The position numbers and the translations under genes are program-made. Under the pieces are notes generated by a model. That model saw only the letters and a program-made list of their open reading frames with translations, had not been told where the DNA came from and made no database searches. A stretch of 18,143 bases of DNA from Usnea hakonensis (lineage: Eukaryota > Ascomycota > Lecanoromycetes > Lecanorales > Parmeliaceae): the NCBI GenBank assembly GCA_013423325.1, contig BLJB01000597.1, forward strand, positions 1-18,143, read 5' to 3'. Below, piece by piece: positions 8,769 through 18,143 of the stretch. The first letter of the stretch is position 1, and each line of letters starts with the position of its first letter.

Positions 8769-9540
8769 ATCGTAGGGTATTATTTTAGTAATCCTTTCGC
8801 TTTATACTATATCTACTAGCTTATAATAAGAGTTCTAGAAAGGGCTAAATAAATTACTAGCTATACTATCTATTAGTTAGGATATACCCGAATATAAAAA
8901 TTAATACTATACTAGGAATAGCCTACTAGGCTATAGAAAGGATATAGGGATTAGTTTAATCCTAAAAATATATAAATTATACTATAACCTTTAGCTTAGC
9001 CGTAACCGGGTCGCGTACTAGTATTAGCTAATAATTATCTACTAAAAGATACTATTCCGCCTATAGATTACGCTAATTAGATATTACTATAACTCTATAG
9101 AGTTTTCCTAGACTATCTAAACTATATAGACTATACTCGCCTACTCTATACTATTATTATAAGGCTCGAGAGTACTTAAAATTATATCTACTTTATCTAT
9201 TTTTAGTACTATTAAGTTACTAAGCGGTCTAATTAAACCAAATAGCTATGCTATTATATACCCCTAAGACTCTAGATAATCGATTATAAGAGCGAGAAGT
9301 TAGTTTTATTTTACTAATTATTCTAGATAATCTCTTATAACTACCTATTCTAATATTTTAAGATAAGTCGAAGGATACTACTACTATTAAACTACTATCT
9401 AAAAGCCGCTTAGGCTATTATTATATCTAAAAAAATACTAGATAACTAATTACGAGCTATTTTTATATTACTAATCCCTCCTTATAATCTTTTTCCGATA
9501 CTTTTAAATAGTCGAAAGGCGCTATTTAGCTACTAATACT
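8769..9540 (+). other. Copia leader upstream of the possible extra ORF
   Basis: Apart from the primer site there is no recognisable motif. Window frame 1 may continue the downstream ORF, but the stop spacing gives no support. CpA and TpG are almost absent, except around 9238-9250 where CCA, ATG and TGC remain. Confidence 0.4.
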
Positions 9541-10640
9541 ATACTATTAATTCTACTATTAATTTATAAGTAAGATATAGAATACCTTATAATTATAGCT
9601 CTTAATCTAACTACTTACTATATTAAACTAGGTATTAGTAAATCTCTAGCTATTACACTATAATTACCGAGCCGCTATCGTAATTATCGATCGCTAATAG
9701 CGAGCGAACTACTAACTATATAATCTCGATAGGCCTCGCCCTTACTTAAATTCCTACTAACTCTATATTAGTTATCGTTATTACCCTTAGAAACGGTAGC
9801 GCGCAAAGTCGTAAATAAGAAAGAGCGTTTCGAAAGAGTAAGAGAATAAAATAAGTATATACGATATTAAGCGTAACCTCTTTCTAGGGATATACTAATA
9901 ATAGATAGGGATAGAACCTTCGACTAAGCCTTAAAATTAATATATATACTCTAAACTCTATCCTATAAAATTAGAAGGTCTATACGTATTATATATAATC
10001 TACTATACCTCTAGACTTTAGCCGGTATATATTACTATTCTTCCTATACCCTAACTTCTAAATAGAAAGCTTAAATTATTATTAATTATAAAGAAGTAGA
10101 CGGAGTCTACTATATTTTTAAGTAGAATTAGTTATATAAATATAAATAGTACTAGATCCTTATACGAGACTTCCCTCGTTACTACCGTAACCTTAATATA
10201 TATAGTACCGTTAGAAAGGGCGAATCTTATAGATACGCTATTATCTAACTTCTAAATTAGCTTAGTAAACCTATCTAGAAGGCCCTAGAATACGAGTAAG
10301 ATATATACTATTCGCCTAAATCTAGGGAGTCTACTCTAACTATTTCTAGATTCTCTATCGAGGTATTAATACTTTCTATATATAGCGATATTAACTTATT
10401 TAGGTATAAAGTTAAATTACCCTTATATACCTTATTATTATTAAGCTATAGAAAACGACTCGATAAAAGTACTAGCCCTACTAAAGATTACTAAGCTTAA
10501 GAACCCCGAAGGGTACTAGATATAAAAGTAAAAAATATAGATTTATCTTATTACTACTATATTATAGAGATATACTATTATATCTTAATTAACCTTTCTA
10601 GTAAAAATTATCTAAGCTAATATTTATTAAATTAAGAATA
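9541..10640 (+). pseudogene. Possible extra ORF between the copia primer site and gag
   Basis: The product is not recognised. Window frame 1 (codons starting at 9541, 9544 and so on), a different frame from gag-pol, reads like protein. It has stop-free runs of 64 codons (10300-10491), about 39 (10498 onward) and several of 25-31, with pieces such as LPLETVARKVVNKKERFERV and STVRKGESYRYAII. Overall stop density is close to background, so the evidence is the long runs only. The same frame can be followed up to about 8880 with less conviction. It would end by overlapping the start of gag. Ordinary copia elements have a short leader here. It could be a captured gene, an extra retroelement ORF or an older nested insertion. 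Confidence 0.38.
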
Positions 10641-12301
10641 CTAATACTATAAAAAAGAATACTACTCTAGAAGGTACTTCGTCTAAATTACTTTAATTAA
10701 CTTCTATCTCTAAGCTTAGTAATAGTACCTATAATAACCGCCTTAAAAAATAGAAGAGTAAATACTTTTTAGTCTATAATACTATATTTAGTTATTTAGA
10801 TATTAATTACTATAATAATTATAAGGGCTATACTACTAATATATACCTTTTTTAGAAAACTATTAAAGTTAATTATAAGCCTAAAGGCTCTAATACTCTT
10901 AATAACCTCTACTATTAACTATTTACTCTTAAGCTCTAGGACTATATAAATATCGCTAAGTATACCGGGAAGTTTAAAGAACTCTATAATAATATTATTA
11001 ATATATATAAAAGAGTAGGCTTTAATAATAATATCCTTATTTTTCTCTTCTATATAGGTTTTAGAAAATAATATAAAGATTACTTTTTAACCTATATCTA
11101 AAACTACGAATCTATAGATACTAATAGAGATATGGTCTATAGTCTCGAGTATATAACGTAGCGATTTATTTAAAGTATAACTAATCCTTCGACTAGTTAT
11201 ATTAAATCTACTCTAAAAATAATAGTAATATAACCGAAGGCGTATATTATAACTACTCTTAGAATTAAGAAGTCCTAGGATAATATAGTTAAAAGATTAG
11301 ATACTATCTATATTTAATACTTAGTTAAGTTCTACTAGAATTATAAAAAGAACTATTATATCCGTAACGAGTATAAGGGTAGGACGAACTAATATAAGCG
11401 GATATCGAGCCGTAGCCGAAATAATAATAATAAGTAATAATATAATAATAGAGATTATAGATACTATAATAGTTATAATCGAAAAAGTAATTATTATAAT
11501 TACTATAACTACTATAAAAAGTCTTATAAGCCTTATTAAGATACTAACCCTACTTACTATAATACTAGTAGTAAAGATAGTTCGGCTTCTAACTCTAGTA
11601 TTAACCGGGACTATAGTAGATATAACTACTATATAGTACTCTCTAAAATAGTACTCCCTAAAGATAAGAAGCTAGAATCCTATATTATAGAGGCTATTAC
11701 TATATTTATAGAACCTACTAAACTCCCGATACGATAGGGTTTAGACTCGTACTATTCGGTCTATATAACGCCTAACTATTTAGTCTTTAAGATATATTCC
11801 CTTATAACTAGCGATAACTACCGGCTAATTAGAGGGATTAGGGGATCTCTTAAGCTAGTTAATAAAGATAAAATTAAGATTAAACTTAATATTAATAGTT
11901 AATATTATCTTCTAATCTTTAATAATATTCTCTATATCTCTAGTCTACCTATAAACCTAATTTCTTAGGGTAAGCTAATATAATTAGGCTACCCGATAAA
12001 AATCGTTCTTAAGGGAATCGAGATCGAAATAAAGGGAATTACTATCTAGCTTATTAGTAATAATATCTATTAATTTAATATATAGAAAGATAAGCCTAAG
12101 CTAGAGCTTACTATATTAGTTCTAGTACTAAAGTAAGCCTCTAAGTCTTATTTATCCCCGATATATAAATCCCGCTCGGCTATAGTAGCCGCTAACCTAA
12201 TTAGAGGTCCTATTATCTTCTCTATACCTATTAGAAAGCGTTTCTATAGCTCTCGCTATAATTCCGACTCTAGTATTAGCTTTATATCTAGTTATAATAG
12301 C

Positions 12302-12373
12302 TTAGATTTAGAATTAGCTTTAGATTTAACTTTAGATTTAACTTTAGATTTAAATTTAGATTTGAACTTCGAC
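12302..12373 (+). repeat. In-frame 12-bp repeat coding for Leu-Asp-Leu-Thr units
   Basis: Tandem TTAGATTTAACT-type units encode alternating Leu-Asp-Leu-x (x = Glu, Ala, Thr, Asn). They lie in the spacer between protease and integrase and are bounded by Ser-rich sequence before and NFDSIISN after. Many Leu TTA codons may have been Ser TCA originally, which would make it a Ser/Asp-rich acidic linker. Confidence 0.75.
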
Positions 12374-12439
12374 TCTATAATTTCTAACTATAAGAATAGG
12401 CCGCGGAAGAGATAAAAGCGTAAGTCTAATTCTAAAACT

Positions 12440-13060
12440 ATAACTTACTACTATTACTATCTAGAGTACTTAGGGGATATATAATAGCTCGAATACTACA
12501 ATATCGATCTATCTAAAGAAGTTATAAATAAGGTATCTTATATATTTTACGCTATTAAAAAGATATAGTAAATTAGATATACTTCTTATATTCGCCCTAA
12601 TAGACGATATTTAGACCTTATTTATAGCGATCTTAATATAATAGAAGAAATTAAGTTCGATTTTAAATACTTTATTATCTTCCTCGATAACTATATAAAA
12701 GTCTCTAAAATAGAAATCCTCCGCTTTAAAGATAAGATATTTATTATATTTTACTATTACCTTATATATAATAAAAGAGGAGATTTCCGATATAATAAAC
12801 TATAAATAGATTAGGGCGGTAAGTACTTTAATTACGAGTTTAACCGGTTTTATAGTAATAGTAGTATCGTATAGGAGCCTACTATTCTAAGTAACTCTAA
12901 ATAGAATAGCTCCTTTAAAAGACTTAACTAGGACCTAAAGAAATACGTCTTTATTATAATTAAAGAGATAGGTCTCTCTATAGAGTACTAGCCTTAACTA
13001 ATAATAATAGCTAGTTACTTATATAATTATTATTCTATTTAGAGTTATAAGCTAACCCCC
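12440..13060 (+). pseudogene. Copia integrase: HHCC region and D-D-35-E core
   Basis: This is part of the same frame as gag-pol. The pre-integrase zinc region reads YLEYLGDI**LEYYNI (near 12452-12500), with His/Cys positions turned into Tyr. In the core, the first Asp is codon 12629-12631 (YSDLN), and the second Asp is 12809-12811, before G-G-K-Y (family pattern D-x-G-G-E-[YF]). The Glu is Lys at 12917-12919 (SSFKRLN for the S-x-E-R-L-N pattern), exactly 35 residues after the second Asp. Asp codons survive because they are not preceded by T, whereas the GA of the Glu codon followed T and was hit. The role was strand transfer of the cDNA. Confidence 0.85.
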
Positions 13061-13699
13061 TATAAAGCTAATATTAGTATATAGCTAAGATTAAAGTATC
13101 TTTATCCTATTAGCTCCTATAGCTAGTACCTCGCTCGAAAATCTAGTACTAGCTAGAAAACTAGTTAAGATCGTACTATTACTAAGAGTCCTACTAGGCT
13201 CCTAGAATATAAAGGAGATCGGATCTATTAGATACTACTAGAAGACGGAAGGACTTTTTATACCTCTTAAATAATATAGAGAAAGATTCTATCTAAATTC
13301 CTTTATATTAAATAGCTAAAGCCTCCCCTAGTAGGGGAAATATTGCCGCTATTAATAATATCGACTTAGCCTAGAAAAGGCTTAATACCTATTACCGCGA
13401 ACCCCTAAATTATTACTATAGAAGATAAACTAGTATCTACTTCTACTCCTATTTATACTTTTATCCTTATAGCCTCTACTATACTAGTACTAACGCCTAC
13501 TAGTACCCTATTAATACTAAGTACGATAAGTTTAAAATTATTTAGACCTAGATCTCTCGCAAATTATCTCGAACTATAATATTACGACCTCTTACTAGAC
13601 CCTCTAGTCTTACTTATATTTATTATTCGGGAATCCTATAAGCCTAAAAGCTATAATAAGGCTATCTCGAATAATAATTCTAATAGTAAGAACTAGGAG

Positions 13700-14500
13700 G
13701 CTACTATAGAAAATAAGATTAATTTGCTAATAGAAAATAGGATATAGAAGCTAGTAAACTACCTATTAGACTATAAGCCTCTAAGAGGTAAGTAGATATT
13801 TACCCTAAAGCGAGGCCCTAAAGGAGAAGTTACTTACTATAAGGTATACTAGGTAGTACTAGAATACTCTTAGTATAAAGGCTTAGATTATAATAAGATT
13901 TTTATCTTAGTTATTAAGCCTATAAGCTATAAGGCCTTATTTACTCTTATAGCGGCTCTAGACTAGGATCTAGAGTAGATAGATATTAAAATTACCTTCT
14001 TATATAGGGTAGTTAAGGAGGTAATCTATATAATATAGCCTATTAGTTTTAAATCGAAATAATATTCTAATAAGGTCTATAAGCTTAATAAGGCCTTATA
14101 TAGTCTAAAATAGTCCCCCCGGGTATAATATAATACCTTTTCCGACTTTATAAAGGAGTAAGAACTCTACCCTATCGATACTAACTATAGTATATTTACT
14201 AATAGCCGTACGGGTACTATTATAGCTCTCTATATAGACGACGTACTTATAACTAGTCCTAATTATAGAGATATCTAGCGTATTAAGGATACTCTTAATA
14301 TTTAGTTTCGAATAACTAATTTAGGGCCTTATACTTATTATCTAGGGATAATAGTAACTCGAGATAGGGCTAAAAGAATTATCCGCCTTAGATAGACTAA
14401 ATATATTAAATATATACTCCGCGATAATAGTATATAGAAGGCTAAGCTAGTCTCTACTCTTATAGAGACTTTAGCTAAATACGAACTAATAGAGGATAAT
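13700..14500 (+). pseudogene. Copia reverse transcriptase
   Basis: This lies in the same frame as the integrase. It reads PLRGK*IFTLKRGPKGEV, the copia K-W-[IV]-[FY]-x-x-K start, from 13778. Next come LNKALYSLK*SPRV*YN (the A-L-Y-G-L-K-Q-[AS]-P-R-x-W motif, near 14088-14135) and the polymerase core LYIDDVLIT with both Asp codons intact (14237-14242). YYLGIIVTRDR follows near 14340. The catalytic GAC-GAC pair escaped because neither G follows a T. The enzyme is still dead from stops on either side. Confidence 0.93.
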
Positions 14501-15202
14501 TATTAAGCTACTTAGAAGAATAAGATCTACTACTAATTAGCTATAAGATCTCTTATATATATAATACTCGAGACTTAATCGGATCTAGCCTTCGCTATCT
14601 TAATAGTTAGTTATTATATATATAACCCGACTAAAAAGTATTAGAGAGTAGTTAAAAGGATCTTTATATATCTTAAAGGGACTATTAATATAGAACTAAT
14701 CTTTTAGGGTACTCTTTTAAACTTAATTAGCTATATAGACTTTAACTAGATAGATAATATAGCTACCCGTCGCTCTATTTCCGGCTATATATTTAATATA
14801 AAAAGTATAGTAATTAGCTAGTCCTCTAAGCGTTAGGCTACTATTACCCTCTCTATATATAAGGCTAAGTATATTAGTTAAATATAAGCTACTAAAAAGA
14901 CGATTTAATTATAAAGCCTATTAATATCTCTATATTCTAGATATAGTAATAGCCTAAAAATAATTATTATTTATAGAAATAACTAGGGGGTAATTATATT
15001 ATTAAAGGACCCTAGATTTTACGGTTATACTAAGTATATTAATATTACTAACTATTTCTATAGGGAGAAAGTAGCTAATAAATTAGTAGCCTTTAAATAT
15101 ATTTCTACTAATTTATAAGTCGCTAATAGATTAACTAAGGCTCTTTCTAGGGATAAGTTTAAGGTATTTTATAAGGCTATTAGCCTAAGACGATTAAACT
15201 AA

Positions 15203-15947
15203 TAATTAGATAGTCTATAGGAGATATTCGCCCTTTCTAACCCTTAATTATTAAGATTAATATATAATTTACCCTTCCTAGACCTCCTTTTTAGGTATAC
15301 TATTACTATTATTATCCCCTCTTAGCGCCTTAAATACTAAATTATCTAGGTCTTTTAGTACTAAATTAGTCCTATTAACTAGTCTAGATAATTCGACTTA
15401 TTAGTCTTATTAACTAATTTATACTTAGTAGACTTTCCCCTTATATCTTTTCTTTTTACTATTAACTACTAATTAATCCTTTTTTTTTCCTCTCTAGAGT
15501 TAATTCTAACTACTAGTATATAGGGGCCTTTTTAACCTATATTATACGGGTACTTATAGTACTTATAATACTATCTTAGTCCTAAAGTATTACTTCTAGC
15601 CTCGTAGCTACTTATCTAGCTACTATTTAGCTACTATAGCTACTATAGCTACTCGGAATATTCTTTATATAATATATAGACCCTTATATATATCCTCCGA
15701 CCTCGTTTTACTTAAAATTTAGTATATACTTAATAGATATTAGAAAAGATTTTCAAATAACTATATTTTTACGAAAAGTAGAAAGTTTATATAGTAATAC
15801 TATTACGGGATTAAGTACTAAGCTATTATATAGTCTAATACTTACTACTATATTATTATATTACCTCTACTACCCTAATATTATTATTATATAGTATAGA
15901 GTTAATATAGGAGTTAGAATTTAATTTTTAGAAGAAGAAATATACTC
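15203..15947 (+). other. Long copia 3' non-coding region
   Basis: About 745 bp separate the pol stop from the presumed polypurine tract. No domain is recognisable. It is richer in pyrimidine runs (T-run at 15480-15488) and contains the AGCTACTAT repeat at 15605-15653. It could be untranslated RNA carrying packaging signals, or the remnant of a lost ORF. Confidence 0.5.
15605..15653. repeat. Short AGCTACTAT tandem repeats
   Basis: Five imperfect copies of a 9-10 bp unit, AGCTACTAT/AGCTACTT, lie in the copia 3' non-coding region. They may have been CAGCTAC-type repeats before RIP. Confidence 0.7.
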
Positions 15948-15956
15948 GAGTAGAAG
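15948..15956 (+). other. Presumed polypurine tract
   Basis: GAGTAGAAG lies directly before the 3' LTR, with a second purine run GAAGAAGAAA at 15931-15940. If the TAG was TGG before RIP, the tract was GAGTGGAAG, interrupted by one T. Position is the main support. Confidence 0.4.
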
Positions 15957-16101
15957 TATTAAAATAGGAAGGTTTATCGAGTCACGTAACTTCGTTACGT
16001 AACCTTGGCGCCTTAGTATTTTATAAATAGTCTTGCACATTTCTTGTGCTTCCATAATTAATTAACCAAGAAACAAGTGTTCCACATACCTACTTTCAAC
16101 A
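15957..16101 (+). repeat. Copia 3' LTR
   Basis: The LTR is 145 bp, begins TATTAAAATAGG (TGTC mutated to TATT) and ends TTTCAACA. It retains 15 CpA/TpG sites, against none in the preceding 145 bp. At nine of the 16 sites that differ between LTRs, this copy is the mutated one, all at LTR positions 2-67, next to the element interior. Its outer half is in better condition than that of the 5' LTR. Confidence 0.96.
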
Positions 16102-16106
16102 ATTAA
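16102..16106. repeat. Copia target site duplication, right copy
   Basis: ATTAA directly after the 3' LTR is identical to 8605-8609. On the minus strand it overlaps the last codons of gypsy-2 pol. Confidence 0.88.
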
Positions 16107-18079
16107 TATAGCTAATAGTTAGAAGGTACTATTATATTATTAATAAGAAGCTCTACTATATTTCTATAGAGCTTCTTATATCTATTCAAGGCGACGATAT
16201 CTTTTGTATCCCTCTTAGATTATTATATATTATATTCCGGGCTATATTCTTTCTATCTAATTAAATACTAAATTATTTAATTTTTACCTTTATAGATTTT
16301 TCTCTTCTATATAAGCTTCTCTATTTTAAATTCCTCCTTATTTTTAATTATTATTATAAAGGGCGGTAATCGAGTATAGTAGTAAAAGTCTTATTTTAGA
16401 TTAATAGCTAGCTCGAGATATATAATAAATATTATATTATAGATTACTATATTATTTAGAAGTTATAGATAGTATACTGGTCTATCTATTCTTTTAACTA
16501 CTTTTAAGGGGTTTACGAGTTAAGGTCCTATCTTCTTTAGATTTTCGATAGGGATTTTATAGCCTTTATAAAGGCGTAGATTAATATAATTATTAATTTA
16601 AAAGAATTATAGATAATATTTTCTATTATAGTACTATTTTATTCTTATTATAATAAACGCGATTACGTCTTTTATATCTATATATAATAGATAATATATA
16701 GATATAATTATAGTAGGCGTAGGCTTTAAAGGCTTTAATAGTATAATAGGATTAATAGTAGGGCGGATAATTATTAGAGGTATAATATATATAGAAGTCT
16801 CTTATAGGCGTAAGGGAATTTAATTTCTAATAGTAACTTAATTTACTAAGATAAGTACTATAGTCGGCTTTAAAAATATAATAGAACTAATAGTAGATAT
16901 TATAGATATAGAAGACTTATTTAGAATATTAGTTTATTTAATAAAAGTCTTATTATCTAGCTTTAGTAGATCTAATACTTCTCGGGTCCTAAAATTATAA
17001 AGTATTTTAGTAGGAGCTAGTATAATAGAAGAGTATATAATAGAGTTATTTAGTACTATTATTATCTTAGATAGTATAATTGGCTAGAATCTAATATTAT
17101 TAAGAATAGTAATATAGTAATATAAAGTAATTTCTACTATCTAGTTAGATCTCTTTAATATACTATCTATCTAAGGGTAGTACGCTATAAAGTATAATAG
17201 ATCTACTTTTAGAGTAATAAAGATCGCTTTCTATAATTCGCTAATAAACTTATAGTCTCTATTAGAGATTATAGTTCTAGATAAACTCTAGTTAACTTTA
17301 GCTAGCTTATCTAGTAATTTAGTAGTCTATTTAGTTACGATAAAGATAGATTTTCTAGGTATAAGTATAACGGCTTTAGAAAATTTATTTATTATAAATA
17401 TAATATAATCCTCGCCTATAGTAGTCTTAGATAACGTAAGAATAAAATTAATACTTAGTATATAAAAGGGCCTAGATGGTAAATAGATAGACTATAAAGA
17501 TCTATAGAATTTATATCGGGGAGTTTAATTACGCTAATATAAAGAATAATATCTAAGAAAGTCGTATAGTTTTTTTAATATCTTATAGAAATATAGTCCC
17601 TACGTTAGTCTTTTATATATATATAAATACCCGGGATAATCTAATTTATTATATATAAGTTAAAAAACCTCTTTTTCTATTACTAGTATTAGAATATAAA
17701 ATTTAAGATCTCTATCGAGATCTATAAAGTATAGTAATCTATTAATTAACTTATATAGTAGTATAATAGCGTTATCTTTTAATTTTATATTAGCTACTAC
17801 TATATTAAGGAGTCTCTTCTATTTAGACTTATTTTAATATCCTTTTTTAAATTATTTACGAAAAGTATTAGATATCGTAATTATACTAACTAGGAATATA
17901 TCTATTTAAAAAGCGTTAATCTCGTTAAGAATAAAATTAATTTTAAGGTAATATACTAATCGACTAACTAATCGAGAAAGTATATTAGAAACTATATTAT
18001 TTTTTCTAGACTTATATCTAAGGTCGATATAAAAATACTATAGATATTCTAATATATAAATAAGATATAGATTAAGCTT
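16103..18079 (-). pseudogene. Gypsy-2 chromovirus pol: RNase H end, integrase and chromodomain
   Basis: One minus-strand frame runs about 659 codons without indels. It opens with the RNase H tail, DLRYKSRKNNIVSN then LSRL (about 17960-18040), which matches the Y-R-P-G-K-x-N-x-V-x-D-A-L-S-R-L family pattern. An integrase zinc-binding region follows (about 17560-17680, KLDYPGYLYMYKRLT). The core D-D-35-E residues are all mutated: Asn at 17447-17449 (SINFIL), Asn at 17261-17263 (ISNRD) and Lys at 17153-17155 (LKRSN). Then come the GPY/F-like region (NLRLYKGYKIPIENLKKIGP) and a chromodomain. The frame ends at TAG 16112-16114 or TAA 16103-16105, exactly where copia inserted. The N-terminal half is missing from the window beyond 18080. 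Confidence 0.92.
16215..16336 (-). pseudogene. Gypsy-2 chromodomain
   Basis: This is part of the same pol frame. It reads EEFKIEKLI*KRKIYKG then IIQYLIR*KEYSPEYNI, matching E-x-E-x-[IL]-[IL]-x-x-R, Q-Y-L-[IV]-[RK]-W-K-G-Y and D-x-x-W once G-to-A changes are allowed. Gly in W-K-G-Y has become Glu and the aromatic-cage Trp reads stop. The downstream stretch (16180-16215) unusually keeps TTG, TTGT and CAA sites. Confidence 0.85.
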
Positions 18080-18080
18080 C

Positions 18081-18143
18081 TGTCACGGTACCACCCCTGC
18101 TTCCTACCTTCAGCCCTGTAAGGCCTTCTTTCTCAGCCCTATA
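18081..18143. other. Unmutated sequence after a sharp RIP boundary
   Basis: From TGTCACGGTACCACCCCTGC onward, the 63 bases have ordinary composition with many CpA/TpG and pyrimidine-rich blocks. The preceding bases belong to the gypsy-2 pol frame. The start TGTCACGG would suit the 5' end of an LTR element inserted after the RIP episode. The window ends before this can be tested. Confidence 0.5.

Larger units (their letters stand above)
10649..15202 (+). pseudogene. Copia gag-pol polyprotein, 1,518 codons in one frame
   Basis: All recognisable domains share one frame (codon starts 10649, 11333, 12629, 14237, 15200), so the gene took no net indel despite dozens of TAG/TAA stops. Gag is of the UBN2 type (NYKPKGS near 10865, YTGKFKELYNN, VGFNNN). 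Its CCHC zinc knuckle lies at 11333-11374, with Cys and His changed to Tyr. The protease has LDS at 11741-11749, followed by LYISSLPINLIS. A variable spacer with an acidic repeat, integrase, RT and RNase H follow. RNase H shows RRSISGYIF near 14771 and KAKYIS, a mutated E-A-E-Y. The C-terminus reads TKALSRDKFKVFY then RLN and stop at 15200-15202. The likely start is ATA at 10649, a mutated ATG before KKNTTLEGTSS, about 70 codons ahead of the gag core. The encoded enzymes are dead. Confidence 0.92.
8610..16101 (+). mobile_element. Full-length Ty1/copia retrotransposon, RIP-inactivated, 7,492 bp
   Basis: The element has two 145-bp LTRs, a 5-bp ATTAA duplication, a primer site touching the 5' LTR, and the copia domain order gag, protease, integrase, RT, RNase H in a single frame. 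Integrase before RT is diagnostic of the copia superfamily. It interrupts gypsy-2 at its pol stop codon. It is long for a copia element (typically around 5 kb): about 1.9 kb of additional sequence separates the primer site from gag, and about 0.75 kb separates the pol stop from the 3' LTR. The interior is saturated for CpA/TpG to TpA while the LTRs are mostly spared. Confidence 0.95.

Noticed and set aside
12302..12373. Simple AT-rich microsatellite unrelated to coding
   Set aside because: The repeat keeps the gag-pol frame exactly and encodes a regular Leu-Asp-Leu-x pattern within the polyprotein.
10649..15202. Use of an alternative genetic code with TAG/TAA read as Trp or Gln
   Set aside because: TAG/TAA replace both Trp and Gln, and Cys, His, Gly, Asp and Glu also change in the same CpA/TpG context, so mutation and not recoding explains it.
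1..18143. Mitochondrial or plastid origin suggested by high AT content
   Set aside because: Nuclear-type chromoviruses and copia with target duplications, plus the specific CpA/TpG loss with CpG kept, fit nuclear RIP better; no organellar gene was seen.

Overview
The window looks like a heterochromatic, transposon-filled block of a filamentous ascomycete (Pezizomycotina) that has undergone repeat-induced point mutation (RIP). The main sign is base composition. CpA and its complement TpG are almost absent over about 17 kb, while TpA is in large excess and CpG survives in many places. Former coding regions are full of TAA/TAG, which arise from CAA, CAG and TGG. I see no intact host gene, tRNA, rRNA or CRISPR array. 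The species cannot be named from this sequence.

Layout from left to right: (1) 1-355 is a less mutated patch with a degenerate 9-bp minisatellite. (2) 356-1579 is non-coding and is interrupted at 888-1403 by a 516-bp non-autonomous DNA transposon with 23-bp terminal inverted repeats (TIRs) and a perfect 8-bp target duplication. (3) About 1580-6225, minus strand, is a badly decayed Ty3/gypsy chromovirus (gypsy-1) with recognisable gag, reverse transcriptase (RT), RNase H, integrase and chromodomain. It has several frame changes and has lost most of its CpG. (4) 6226-6959 is non-coding and holds a large imperfect palindrome. (5) About 6960-8290, minus strand, is an unidentified decayed coding region. 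(6) About 8291-8609 is probably the 3' LTR of a second chromovirus. (7) 8610-16101, plus strand, is a complete but dead Ty1/copia element: 145-bp LTRs, ATTAA target duplication, an initiator-Met-tRNA half-molecule primer site, and one gag-pol frame of 1,518 codons without an indel. It also carries about 1.9 kb of extra sequence upstream of gag. (8) 16103-18079, minus strand, is the C-terminal half of the pol gene of the second chromovirus (gypsy-2), from RNase H to chromodomain, in one uninterrupted frame. (9) 18081-18143 is abruptly normal, unmutated sequence starting with TGTCACGG, perhaps the edge of a recent insertion.

The order of events can be read from the mutations. Gypsy-1 is oldest, with point mutations plus indels. 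Gypsy-2 was mutated without indels, and copia then jumped into it at the pol stop codon. The copia interior was saturated by RIP, but its two LTRs were largely spared. The sites that differ between the LTRs are mutated mostly in the inner part of each LTR, as if mutation leaked outward from the interior. This partial escape, the extra 5' region of the copia element, and the unidentified minus-strand ORF are the most interesting items.
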